Positions 22,678-31,989 of a stretch of DNA of 64,000 nucleotides are shown one piece after another. A program made the translations under genes and the position numbers. This stretch comes from Forficula auricularia (lineage: Eukaryota; Arthropoda; Insecta; Dermaptera; Forficulidae), in the NCBI GenBank assembly GCA_024734495.1, contig JALMQS010000153.1:13916299-13980298 (forward strand), given 5' to 3'. The notes beneath the pieces are model-generated. The model ran no database searches, had not been told where the DNA came from, and worked only from the letters and a program-made list of their open reading frames with translations. The number at the start of each line of letters is the position of its first letter. Position 1 is the first letter of the stretch.

Positions 22678-23310
22678 GTCCAGATGTAGGTACGTACGAT
22701 GTCGATCACGTCATGTGTTTAATCAGGCTATATTTTTAATTAGTTCAAATTGTTTTGTTCCGAATAGGTATTTATAAATGTGTAGGTTAATTTCATTTTA
22801 ACAAAAGTTTTAAGATTATGCATTTCTGAAATATCTCAACTAGCAAAGTAGCTTTATAATTTTAGCTAATCCAACTCTTATGTTTTATTGCTGTTTTATA
22901 GGAGTTATTGTTACTTGATGAACTCTTATTAAACGGTAACAAAACATAACAGGTGCATAACCTAAAAATTATAAAGCTACTTTGCTGGGGACCAGATGTA
23001 AGTACGTACAATGTAGATCACTTTATGTGTTTAATCAGGCTATATTTTGAATTAGTTAACATTGTTTTGTTCCGAGTAGGTATTTATAAATATGTAGGTA
23101 ACATTAGATTAATTTCATTTTAACAAAAGTTTTAAGATTATAAATTTCTGATATATCTCAACTAGCAAAGTAGCTTTATAATTTTAGCTAATGCAACTAT
23201 TATATTTTATTGCTGTTTTATAGAAGTTATTGTTACTTGATGAAGTCTTATTAAACGGTAACAAAATATAACAGGTGCATAACCTAAAAATTCTAAAGCT
23301 ACTTTGCTAG
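22678..23310. repeat. Tandem duplication of about 310 bp
   Basis: Unit 1 (22678-22988) and unit 2 (22989-23310) both begin GG(G)ACCAGATGTA(A/G)GTACGTAC and contain GTGTTTAATCAGGCTATATT. Each holds an inverted pair CTAGCAAAGTAGCTTTATAA ... TTATAAAGCTACTTTGCT around a TAACAGGTGC-containing loop. Confidence 0.75.
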
Positions 23311-23541
23311 TTGCTACATGCGGCTGTTTCTTTTTGAGCGGATATAATTTGGAGGCGGGAGGGTTGGGAAGTTAGGATTAGTAACCGTGCCCTCGGCGAC
23401 GGATCTTTTTACGCTTGAGCAAATCGCATTCCTTTACTTCCTGTCCCGTCCTGTGATCGGCCGGTGTGATGCCGCTCCGCGATCTGCCGCTGACCCGCCA
23501 CCGCCCGCGCTCATCTTGCGTCCGGGCTTGGGTCGTTGCAG

Positions 23542-23789
23542 CCGCCTGCTCTTCGGTTTCGTCTCGTCCATCATGTCCGGTGTGCCGGAAGCTGTTCTCG
23601 CGGCCATGGTCCTTGCAGCGACACCTGGGCGACGCACACGGACCACCAGGGCGGCAGTTCGAGTGCCATGTATGCCGACGTCGCTACCGCTCCCGCAACT
23701 CGCTCGTCTCGCACCGATCGCAGTATCATCCGACCGCAGGCGGTGGCGGACGCCGCGGTCGCGACGCCGGCCAGCCTCACCTGTCCTGA
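23542..23789 (+). CDS. br: Broad alternative terminal exon A: C2H2 finger pair (Z2-like?)
   Basis: Acceptor GGGTCGTTGCAG (AG 23540-23541), then 82 codons to TGA at 23787-23789. The exon starts on the second base of a codon, matching the end phase of the 6481-6573 exon. Finger 1 (23574-23639) is CPVC...LQRHLGDAH and finger 2 (23664-23729) is CHVC...LVSHRSQYH. Both are C-x2-C-x12-H-x4-H, the Broad spacing. A Gly/Arg-rich tail follows. In Broad, the finger pair gives each isoform its DNA-binding specificity in ecdysone-controlled development, acting in the nucleus. The RSRNSLVSH motif suggests a Z2-type isoform, but I cannot confirm the subtype. Strongly GC-rich against its flanks. Long antisense frames over it are shadows. 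Confidence 0.8.
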
Positions 23790-23799
23790 ATCCCCATCC

Positions 23800-23950
23800 T
23801 CGAGAGCGATACGAGCCTAAGGCAAGAGGGAGTGCCACAAGAGCTTGTTCACCCGCGAAAACTCTAACCGGACATGTGCTGCACCTGCATCACAGGTGGT
23901 GTGGCGCGTTCCACATCCAGAACATGCTCCTGGAGCACATGTCGCGTTAG
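23800..23950 (+). pseudogene. Possible decayed extra C2H2 finger downstream of exon A
   Basis: After the stop of exon A the sequence stays GC-rich. One frame gives a finger-like first half (ECHKSLFTREN, about 23831-23863) and the next frame gives a second half (LTGHVLHLHH, about 23864-23893), followed by a CGAF...LLEHMSR stretch to a stop at 23948-23950. No single frame holds a complete C-x2-C-x12-H-x4-H finger. It may be a frameshifted relic of another finger exon, or chance in GC-rich 3' UTR. Confidence 0.25.
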
Positions 23951-23954
23951 GTGA

Positions 23955-24990
23955 CAAGAAAAAAGCACACACATGAAAAAACCCACATGAAAATCGCACA
24001 CAGAAAAACCCACTGCTAAAAATGCGCACTAGATAAAAAATGCCCGCACAGTCAAATGCGCACACTGATAAATACACGAAAAAATGATTAAGATGAAAAA
24101 TACGCACATATAATATTTTTCCCATATAGGTGAACATGTACCATAGATATTCAAAGTTGCAGATTTGATTTTTTACTTAGGGAAAGTGGTGTAGGTTTTA
24201 GGTGAAACATGATATTAATTAATAAAGTAATAAATGATGGACTAATGATCTGAAATATATTGAGTCTGTATAAACCTCTTTGAGTTTTATTTCATTCATT
24301 GTGAAACTACACCCCCTTTACTTTATTAATTGCTGATTTGATTTCCCATTTATAAGAATGAAAAGGTTTATATTATTATTTTTTTTTTTTTTTTAATGAG
24401 AAAGATGCAAGTAGATTTTGCATTCAGATGATGTATCACAAAATATGACAGAACCTTGTATTTCTGAAAAGAAGAGAATATGGTTCAATGATGGGGCAAA
24501 AGGTGATTGTAGGAACAAGAAATAGACAGAATCGCAATTTCGGTCTTTAGATTTTTAAGGAAAAACGAATTGCGAATACTTTGCTCACTTTGTTTATAAT
24601 TCGCAACTGTCCAAGTCTAGTCTGATTCTTAGCTTAAAGTCTTACTAAAAGTTTGATTAGTGCTTTTCAATTTAGTGTCTCTAAATTTGTCCCACAACAC
24701 GGCAATGATGAAATATTCCCACATTTCGCCCTAGCCCAAAGTCTCTTGTTCTGTCATTTTGTCAAGTAGTCTTCCAGTGAATTAATTCCTTTTAAATTAA
24801 TATGAAATCAATAACAATATACATTATATAATATAAGACCTTATTCTCAGTTCACTTTTACGTGAATATTATATTGTGCGTATTTTCCAGTGTAGGCATT
24901 TGTTTGTGTTTTTATCTTGTGTGTATTTATGGCTATGGGGTTTTTTTGAACAGTAATTTTAGTGTGGGCTTATTTCTGGTGTGTATAACA
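23955..24990. repeat. Diverged inverted repeats of a GCGCAC/AAAAAT short tandem motif
   Basis: 23955-24135 is a degenerate tandem array of about 16-18 bp (GCGCACACTGATAAATACAC, ATGCGCACTAGATAAAAAAT). 24845-24990 holds the inverse motif (TTGTGCGTATTTTCCAGTGT), including the outer GTTCAC...GAATATTATAT end. The arms enclose about 700 bp of AT-rich DNA, with a candidate poly(A) signal AATAAA near 24219 for exon A transcripts. Confidence 0.45.
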
Positions 24991-25955
24991 ATCGCGTTAT
25001 CACCGAAAGCAAAAGAGAGCCTCCCACTGACCGAAACCCATTCCTTGTTGCCTGTACTGCCTGATTGCCTGCCTGACTGCCTGTCTGCCTGCCTTTTCTA
25101 CTGCTCTCTGCTGCATTCACTGCAGAAAAGGGAAACCATTCCCCATTCAGAACTCATTCATCCCATTTCTGCAGCTAGGTCTAATCAATTAGTTTCACAC
25201 TAACTTCCATTTATTTCAGGCTTGTTTGCAATTTTGCGGCTTTTCAATCGCTTTAATCAATAACCTTAGTGAGCTTAGACACAGTGGCACTTATTCTGCT
25301 ACTCTAATAAAACCACCTAAAAAACAGATAAATTGATTTCCAAGCCAAGCCTGAATCTTTTTATCTTTTCGTGTTGTTGTTAAGAAATTTATAAACTCCC
25401 TTTTGAAATAATAAAACATGAACTAACATAACTTTTAAATTAATTAATGTATATTATGGAGATGCTAGAAAAAATTTTAGACCACTCTCGATGAGAATTT
25501 AATCTCAAGATCACTTGTTTGGTCTCAACTCTTTTCGATTGCGGTCTTTTTTGCCCTTATAAAAAATTTATCTTAAATAGATACAAACAGGTTAGATTGA
25601 CTTCTTCCCTATTTTTGATTTTTGTAATTTTTATTTTGTTGAAATAAAGTTTCACTATGAATAAAATTATTTTATTTAAACAAAACAACTGCCTTTAAAA
25701 AATCCTACATTTTACTATTTAATTAACAAAAAAAGAGGGAAAGAAGAGAATTAATGATAAGGAAGAAGAAAGGAAGAATGAAAAGATTAGAAATATACCC
25801 GCCACCGCATAAATCATCCCCCTTAAAATGTGCGCCCAATCAGATACACGAACTACCCTTAAATCCTTACGAGAGGCGCTTAAAATAAATTTAACTAGAA
25901 CTATGAGCTGGGAGAGAGCGGGGCGGGTAGCTAATGATGATGATGGTACTGGAGG
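24991..25955. other. Intervening sequence between finger exons
   Basis: No exon, TE terminus or RNA gene was recognised. A short CTGCCTGMCTGCC tandem stretch lies at 25050-25092. No further finger pair was seen in any frame. Confidence 0.4.
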
Positions 25956-25980
25956 ATGATGATAATGGCGTGCTGTGTAG

Positions 25981-26240
25981 GTGGCGCCCAATGCCCTGTA
26001 TGCGGCAAACTCCACACCACAGCTCAACGTCTTCGTCGGCATGTGCAGAACGTCCACACAGCGCCCTCCCGAGTACCCGTCTGCAACGTCTGTCACAAAG
26101 TGTACAGCTCACTAAATTCCCTGCGCAACCATAAAAGCATCTATCACCGCAGAGCAAAATCTGATCTGGGGACACTCCCGCCGCCGCCACCGCGCCAATG
26201 CCATGAAGCCAGCAACAAAAACAATCAAAATAGATATTAG
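25981..26240 (+). CDS. br: Broad alternative terminal exon Z1-like: C2H2 finger pair
   Basis: The predicted acceptor is GCGTGCTGTGTAG (AG 25979-25980), with a weak polypyrimidine tract. The exon enters at the second base of a codon (phase 1) and has 86 complete codons to TAG at 26238-26240. Finger 1 (25992-26057): [22 protein letters not shown], shown here only by its Cys and His ends CPVC/HVQNVH. Finger 2 (26082-26147): CNVC...LRNHKSIYH. Both follow C-x2-C-x12-H-x4-H. The [15 protein letters not shown] segment is what I recall for the Z1 class, the isoform associated with pupal-to-adult programmes in holometabolous insects. A proline run and polar tail follow. The stop lies only 79-118 bp before the next finger exon. 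Confidence 0.8.
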
Positions 26241-26318
26241 AGATAGAAAAAACAAAAACAAACAAAAAAATACCTTCCCATCCTGAGATCGCCTTAACCA
26301 AAGGCCTGATATGCGCAG

Positions 26319-26569
26319 TGGCTGCGGATTCGGCGGCGGTTACTTCGGGCAGGACAGCGTGTTCTTCGAAGCCACCTGATGGACGATTTCCTTGCCCGAC
26401 ATGCGGCAAGAAACTCGGGACCCCGCTGACCCTCAAACGTCACCGAGAACAACAACATGAACATCCCCTAAATGCGGCTGTGTGTCGCGATTGTGGGAGA
26501 GTGTTCCGAACAGCCAACTCCCTCAACAACCATCGCAGTATTTACCATCGCAAATTGCGAGTTCAATGA
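26319..26569 (+). CDS. br: Broad alternative terminal exon B: C2H2 finger pair (subtype unresolved)
   Basis: Two acceptors give the required phase 1: GATATGCGCAG (exon from 26319) and GGGCAGGACAG (exon from 26358). I list the longer form. The frame runs to TGA at 26567-26569. Finger 1 (26393-26458) is CPTC...LKRHREQQH and finger 2 (26483-26548) is CRDC...LNNHRSIYH, both C-x2-C-x12-H-x4-H. The NSLxNHxSIYHRK end is closest to the preceding Z1-like exon, so the two may be products of a local duplication. I cannot assign it to a named Z class; a Z5/Z6-type exon is possible. With almost no intron between the Z1-like stop and this exon, transcripts ending in the Z1-like exon probably carry this exon in their 3' UTR. 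Confidence 0.75.
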
Positions 26570-26930
26570 CAATAATAAGAGAACTATTTAGTTTTGTTTC
26601 AATTCTGTCGAAATTATTTAATTTTTTTTTTTTTTATGAATTCAATTTAATATTAGCTATGTTCGCGGAGCCAATCTCGAACTAATTCTAGAAGTTCTGC
26701 GCAGGCGCGGTGTAAAATTTTATCATAATTTATAATATTCTGAATAGTTTTGGGATTAGTTCCGCAAACGTAGCTATTTAATTTATGTAGATTACTCGTC
26801 TACAATTCATTAAATTTAAATCAGTGTTTTTATTTATTTTTTTTCGAGCGAAACGTTTGATTAATTATTTTTCCATATTTATTTAATACTTTTTTTTTCT
26901 TTTTTAGATCATTTTTGTAATTTATGAAAG

Positions 26931-26936
26931 AATAAA
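26931..26936 (+). terminator. Candidate poly(A) signal AATAAA
   Basis: A canonical hexamer lies 362 bp after the exon B stop, in AT-rich sequence and followed within 10-20 bp by a GT-rich stretch (GAGAGCGTGTTTATAATC). It could serve both the Z1-like and B isoforms. Confidence 0.4.
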
Positions 26937-27416
26937 GTTTCGAGAGCGTGTTTATAATCATGCCTTCCAATTTTTTGTCACCACTGAGCCCCTATACTAT
27001 CCTTAAAATGGCGAGAGATCTCTGTGTTGGCCCCCAAGCGCTCCTCAGTGGTCCCGAAAAATTATCCCACCGTCCCCCTCCGCCGATAAAAAACGCGATT
27101 CCTGCATGTTTGTTTGTGTCGCTTGAGAGAACCCTTCAACGCCACCGTCGTCGCCGTCGTCCACCCTAAATCACACACAGCGGGCGAAATCTTTCTTTTT
27201 TTTGTTTTGACATTTATTTTTATTCTATTATATAAAAAAATCTCCTTACCATTTTACTATTTCCTTTTATTATTTTATTTTTATTTTGTTTTTTTTATTT
27301 TGTTTGATTATTGTTTGTTTGTTTTCCCTTGGGGTGGCTAGCCTACATCAATCCCTTTAGCTTCATAGCGTTTAGGGCAAATGGCGTCATCGCGTCCCCC
27401 CAAAATTGTCTTTCAG

Positions 27417-27670
27417 GCACCACAACAGCCGCGACGAACAACAATCACCATAGTACGCCGAAGAAAGTGTTCAATTGCGAGCTCTGCGGAAAAGTACTCT
27501 GCTCCAAGGCAAGCCTGAAACGACACATCGCAGATAAGCACGCTGTCCGGCATGAAGAGTATCGCTGCGTCGTTTGTGAGCGTGTTTACTGCTCACGAAA
27601 TTCACTAATGACTCATATCTACACTTATCACAAGACGCGACCTGGCGAGGTCGATATCAAGTTCTATTAA
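27417..27670 (+). CDS. br: Broad alternative terminal exon C: C2H2 finger pair (Z4-like)
   Basis: A good acceptor, AATTGTCTTTCAG (AG 27415-27416), starts the exon at the second codon base (phase 1). 84 complete codons run to TAA at 27668-27670. After a Thr/Asn/His-rich lead come finger 1 (27476-27541), CELC...LKRHIADKH, and finger 2 (27566-27631), CVVC...LMTHIYTYH, each C-x2-C-x12-H-x4-H, then a short tail ending DIKFY. The strings KASLKRHIADKH and RNSLMTHIYTYHK are highly Broad-like. I recall them for a Z4-class isoform, but the subtype needs alignment. Upstream in-frame sequence before the acceptor is AT-rich and non-coding. Confidence 0.85.
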
Positions 27671-28330
27671 ACGACTGCGGTCTCCGGAATACTCTTTAGG
27701 TACTAATTTGATTGGGACATCCACACATCTCTCCGAGATTTTAACAATAAGAATTAAAAAAAAAAAAAAAAATCCACAAGCATGACCTACTTGTCCCGGG
27801 AAACTCCCCCCCGCTGAAGTGGCGTGATATTCTCTCTCTATCTATCTATTTTGTCTTTTATTATTTTTTTTTTTTTATTCTATCACTTCGCACTTTCACA
27901 AATTGCATGGCTGCAGTTTCTTGCCGCCGCCGAAGCCGCCGCTTCCTTCCCCACCGCCGCCGAAGGTGCTTGGGTCCGTAACACAGAGATCTAACAAAAA
28001 TAATCCTCGCTAAATTAAAATAACTAACTTTTTTTGAATTATTATTAATATTTATTAATCTTATTGGTATTTATTTATTTATATTTCAATAAAAACAAAA
28101 ACAACCTTGTTCTTTTTCCTTTTTTATTTTTTTCTCTTTTTTGCATGTTATATTTTTTGTATTACTGGTGTTGGTGGATGTTTTCCACCCTCTAAGTTTG
28201 TCTAGCTGCTAGCCGGAGCCCTCAAAGAGAGAGTGGTCACGCCCTTGCAGCGCGCGGGTAAAAACAAAAACAAAAATGTGATTCTCAAGGCTAAACTCTA
28301 TATTTAATTATTATTTCCACCTATATCTCA
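27671..28330. other. Post-exon C intervening sequence, candidate 3' UTR
   Basis: Poly-A (27757-27771) and T-rich tracts, a CCGCCGCCGAAGCCGCCG patch at 27925-27965, and AATAAA at 28088-28093 as a possible poly(A) signal for exon C transcripts. The CCG patch shows no finger in any frame. Confidence 0.4.
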
Positions 28331-28470
28331 ACGGTTTGTTATCACTTTGTTGGGTTGACGGGCGGTCGGACGTTAGTATTCACCACTTGCACTTTCATCT
28401 GATTAGCCGGGCACTTGGTGAATACTAACATTTGACCGTTTGTCAACTTAACAAAGTGTTAACAAACCGT
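28331..28470. mobile_element. Hairpin MITE (ACGGTTTGTTA termini)
   Basis: ACGGTTTGTTATCACTTTGT at the left is mirrored by ACAAAGTGTTAACAAACCGT at the right, with GTTAGTATTCACCA inner arms. About 140 bp, non-coding. One of few TEs inside the finger-exon cluster. Confidence 0.65.
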
Positions 28471-28654
28471 CATAAAACCGCCCCTAAGTCTGGTATTTTA
28501 GACAATTGTTTTACTTTGTTTGTTTCCACAGTAATTGCCAACAGTTTCAAACTATCAGAAGTGCATGCGAATGTTATACTCTGGGCGACTGGTGTGGAAA
28601 CAAATCTAATGATTTGGATTTCTACTTTACTTATAGCGTTTTTCGTTGGACGAT

Positions 28655-28736
28655 TTAGGGTCAGTTGTATGTCGGTTGGTAAAGTCTTTGTAAAAGTTGA
28701 CAAAGACTTTACCAACCGACATACAACTGGCCCTTA
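28655..28736. mobile_element. Hairpin MITE (TTAGGGYCRGTTGTATGTCG family)
   Basis: TTAGGGTCAGTTGTATGTCG with its inverse ending CAACTGGCCCTTA. It is a near-perfect 82-bp hairpin. Longer relatives with the same ends lie at 51331-51494 and 52465-52676. Confidence 0.7.
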
Positions 28737-29059
28737 GTGCACAATTTACTGCACTTGCGTGAAACCTAAATAAACATAACACTAAGCGAGGGTGATGATG
28801 CCATCCTCTCTCAGTGCACACTGGAACTAGTCCAACATAAAACGCTATCTTATCATTCTCTTGATGGAAATTAGTTTTAAGAATCACTTTTTCATCTCCA
28901 TTATCCATTTTTTTTTTGTCAGGAGAAAATCTTACATAACTTGTAATTTGTTCTCTTGGTTTTGTTTTGTTTTTCTCTTCCTTCTCCTGCATGCCCTACA
29001 AAAGGTATTCTATGCATTATTCTGTATGTGCCATTTCTTAAGAAGTTCGCCCTTCGCAG

Positions 29060-29427
29060 CAGCTGCTGCAGCCGCCGCCGCTGCCGCTTCCATGTCACCC
29101 CCGCAACAACAACAATATCGTATGCCGCCACCCACTTCTGGAGGAATCAACGAGCCTCAAGAATGTCCATATTGCCGGCGAACATTCAGCTGCTATTATT
29201 CGTTAAAACGTCACTTCCAAGATAAACACGAACGTTCGGACACCCTTTATGTATGCGAGTTCTGTCAACGACGTTATCGAACAAAAAATTCGTTGACAAC
29301 GCATAAGAGTCTCCAGCATCGAGGCTCTTCTGGAATGCTCAAGAGATTATTGAAGAATACAGCCATCCAGAATGTCCTCGGCGCAGGTGGCGGTGGTCAC
29401 AATTCGGGGGCTGCGCACATACCATAA
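29060..29427 (+). CDS. br: Broad alternative terminal exon Z3-like: C2H2 finger pair
   Basis: The acceptor TTCGCCCTTCGCAG (AG 29058-29059) is followed at once by CAG, giving a NAGNAG tandem acceptor (exon from 29060 or 29063). Both keep phase 1. About 122 codons run to TAA at 29425-29427. The lead is polyalanine, then SMSPPQQQQY. Finger 1 (29164-29229): CPYC...LKRHFQDKH. Finger 2 (29254-29319): CEFC...LTTHKSLQH. Both are C-x2-C-x12-H-x4-H. The tail begins GSSGMLKRLLK. The YYSLKRHFQDKH and RYRTKNSLTTHKSLQHRG strings match my memory of Broad Z3 closely. It is the last finger exon seen on this strand. Confidence 0.85.
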
Positions 29428-31942
29428 TGGGAACTGAATTAAGAAGGAGAAAACCGACTTCGGAAGGAATTGGTAGAGATTGAAGTCGGTTTTCTTCATC
29501 TTACGACTGATATTCATCTTGGCTGGTCTCCAGAATTTTGACGACGACCCCTCTGCCGATCTGCCGATCAGGTTAGAATGTTGCTCCTTCCTCCCTTACA
29601 AAAAAAACATCAACATCTTCAACCACACTTTTTAAATCGTAATACCCAAAGCGGCGACTTCCGCAGTAGCTCCAGATCCTTCGACGCAACTATATTATTA
29701 TTATTCCAATGAGAAAAAGGATAACACAGGCCAACATCAAACCAATACTCTCCTCAATTTCAATTTTAAGCGTTCTCCCTTAATTAAATTCTGAGTGGAG
29801 TATTCTTAAAAATTGATTTCGTTTAGATATAACGAGTTTGGTTTTTCGACAAGTCTACCTCATATTTTTTATCGATTTTGTTTTTATTTTAACAATTTTT
29901 TAAACTACTTAAACAACAAGACAGCTATTCATCCATTTGAAACAAGAATATAAAAAGAATTTTAAAGAATTATATAAGCAACAAACAAGTACAAGTAACA
30001 AAAAAAGAAAGAAATCATTATTAAAGTACTTAATATTTTCGTATATACTAAATAGCATTGCCTTATTTTAAGATCATGAAGTAAATATATATTAAAAAAT
30101 AAATGAAAATCTTTCTCAGGTTTGTACCTTAAAAAATAGAATTAAGATTATTATAGATTATTCGCCTTTTTTAAATGTCCAATCAGAAAAGTGAAAAAAA
30201 CGATACGATTACATCTCATTAATGCGTACGTAATACGTTTTGAGGAGGGTCGATGAATCAGATAAGCAATATTCGAATTTGTTTGTGATATAAATATATA
30301 TAATATATTCCTAATACATTTATAAGTTTATATTATATATATTTATATAGGTTCAGGCATAATAATAAAGGATAACCTCAAAATTTTCATTGATCATTTT
30401 TTTAAAAATAAAATTTATTTTTATTATTTCATTTTTTTTATACATCTTTATATAAATATATTTATAAAAAAAATTAAGAGATTTTATTGTATATTTATTA
30501 AAAAAAATCTAATAATAATAAATCAATATTTATTTATTTATTATAACATTGTTATAATAAATAAATAAATAATTAAGTAAATAATAGATCAATATATATT
30601 TTTATGAATGAATTCGTAAAAAAAAAAAAATACAAAAATCACCCTTTGTCCTTTGAAAAAAACATCAAAAAAGCACACAAAGATAATTTTCGTGTCTAAT
30701 CTGATTCATCTCCCTCTTTTGTCCGATTTTCAAGCCCTATCCAATTTCTTCCATAACTACGATCAGCCACCAATTAACCACGTCGCTTAATTAGCAACTA
30801 TTATCTTCACTTGGCATTAACATATACAATATGAACGATAGAAATATACCTATATATATATATAAAATACCTCTACCATACATAAAGAAAGAAATCGCCT
30901 TTGAATTATTGATCATTCGACAAATTCACAGACCAATAGCCTACAATAGACTTAACTATACAGCATATATATACACACAGATATATATATATTTACAAAT
31001 ATAATAAATATATTTATTTACAGAGAATATTATTAATACAGATATTTTTTTACAGTTGTTAGAGTTTTACACACAAACAGAACTACTACAAATATTTATC
31101 CATAACTTTGTCGAATGCATTGATATTCAAGGAATTCTTTTTTTTAAATAGCGACGTGGCTCATAATTCAATATTTTTTTTTAATTATCCATAGAGAGTC
31201 ATTTCTTGAAAAAATAAATATTCACCCTTATATATATAAATATATATATAATGTTAGAAAACCCGCCAAGTGCTTTCTAAAAAAAAAATAATAATGCAAG
31301 TAAATAAATAAATAAATAAAAGCGCCGTCAAGTACAATCAACAACCGTGACTCAGAGAAACCAACTCAAATATCTACCGAAGTACAAATCGATATTTAAA
31401 TTTAAATAAGTAAAAAAAAAAAAAAAGAATATAAATATTATAATTGAAATAAAAACTCAAGTTTTTGCATAAAATATAAAAAAAAATAAAATAAAATGAT
31501 ATAATATTTAAAAAAAAAATAAATAATTTTTTTAAAGTTTTCAGATAAATGATAAAAAAATAAAATAAAAAACCGGTGTTGACATATTTATATAAATATT
31601 ATATATATATACAGCAATTTTTTAATTTATTTTATATTAATTATGTTAAAACAGTTTTCTACGAGACTTAAAATAATATATGCAATTAAATTAATAACTA
31701 TTTTCTGATACTTGGTAGCAAACTAGTAGGGTAGCTAAAGAAGAATAAAAAAAAGATTAAAAATAAAATATGAAGAAGAAGAAAAAGAAGAGTAAAGATT
31801 AAAAACAAAATATCGTTCTTAGTGGGGCCCTGTGGACCACCAGAAACTCTTGTTCTCTAATCCTTCCATTAATAATGTTTCAGACTTGAAAAAAAAAATG
31901 TTAAAACATACATATGTGTTCACGTTAAGTTGTTTTTTATTT

Positions 31943-31957
31943 TATTATTATTATTAA

Positions 31958-31988
<31 letters not shown>

Positions 31989-31989
31989 T
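31943..31989. repeat. (TTA)n microsatellite
   Basis: A run of TTA/ATT trinucleotides. The apparent Leu/Ile-rich open frame is a product of the repeat. Confidence 0.85.

Noticed and set aside
23387..23950. 187-residue + frame and 134-residue - frame over exon A
   Set aside because: GC-rich shadows of the finger exon: the finger pair with correct cysteine and histidine spacing is in a different frame with a supported acceptor.
25719..26436. Long minus-strand frames (125 and 181 residues) opposite the Z1-like and B exons
   Set aside because: Antisense shadows of the finger exons, starting and ending without splice or start context.
27900..27970. Possible additional exon in a CCG-rich patch
   Set aside because: No cysteine/histidine finger pattern in any frame and no phase-1 acceptor followed by a finger pair.
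28627..28992. 121-residue minus-strand frame with CMSVGKVFV motif repeated on the + strand
   Set aside because: The repeated motif comes from the two arms of the hairpin MITE at 28655-28736, not from a protein domain.
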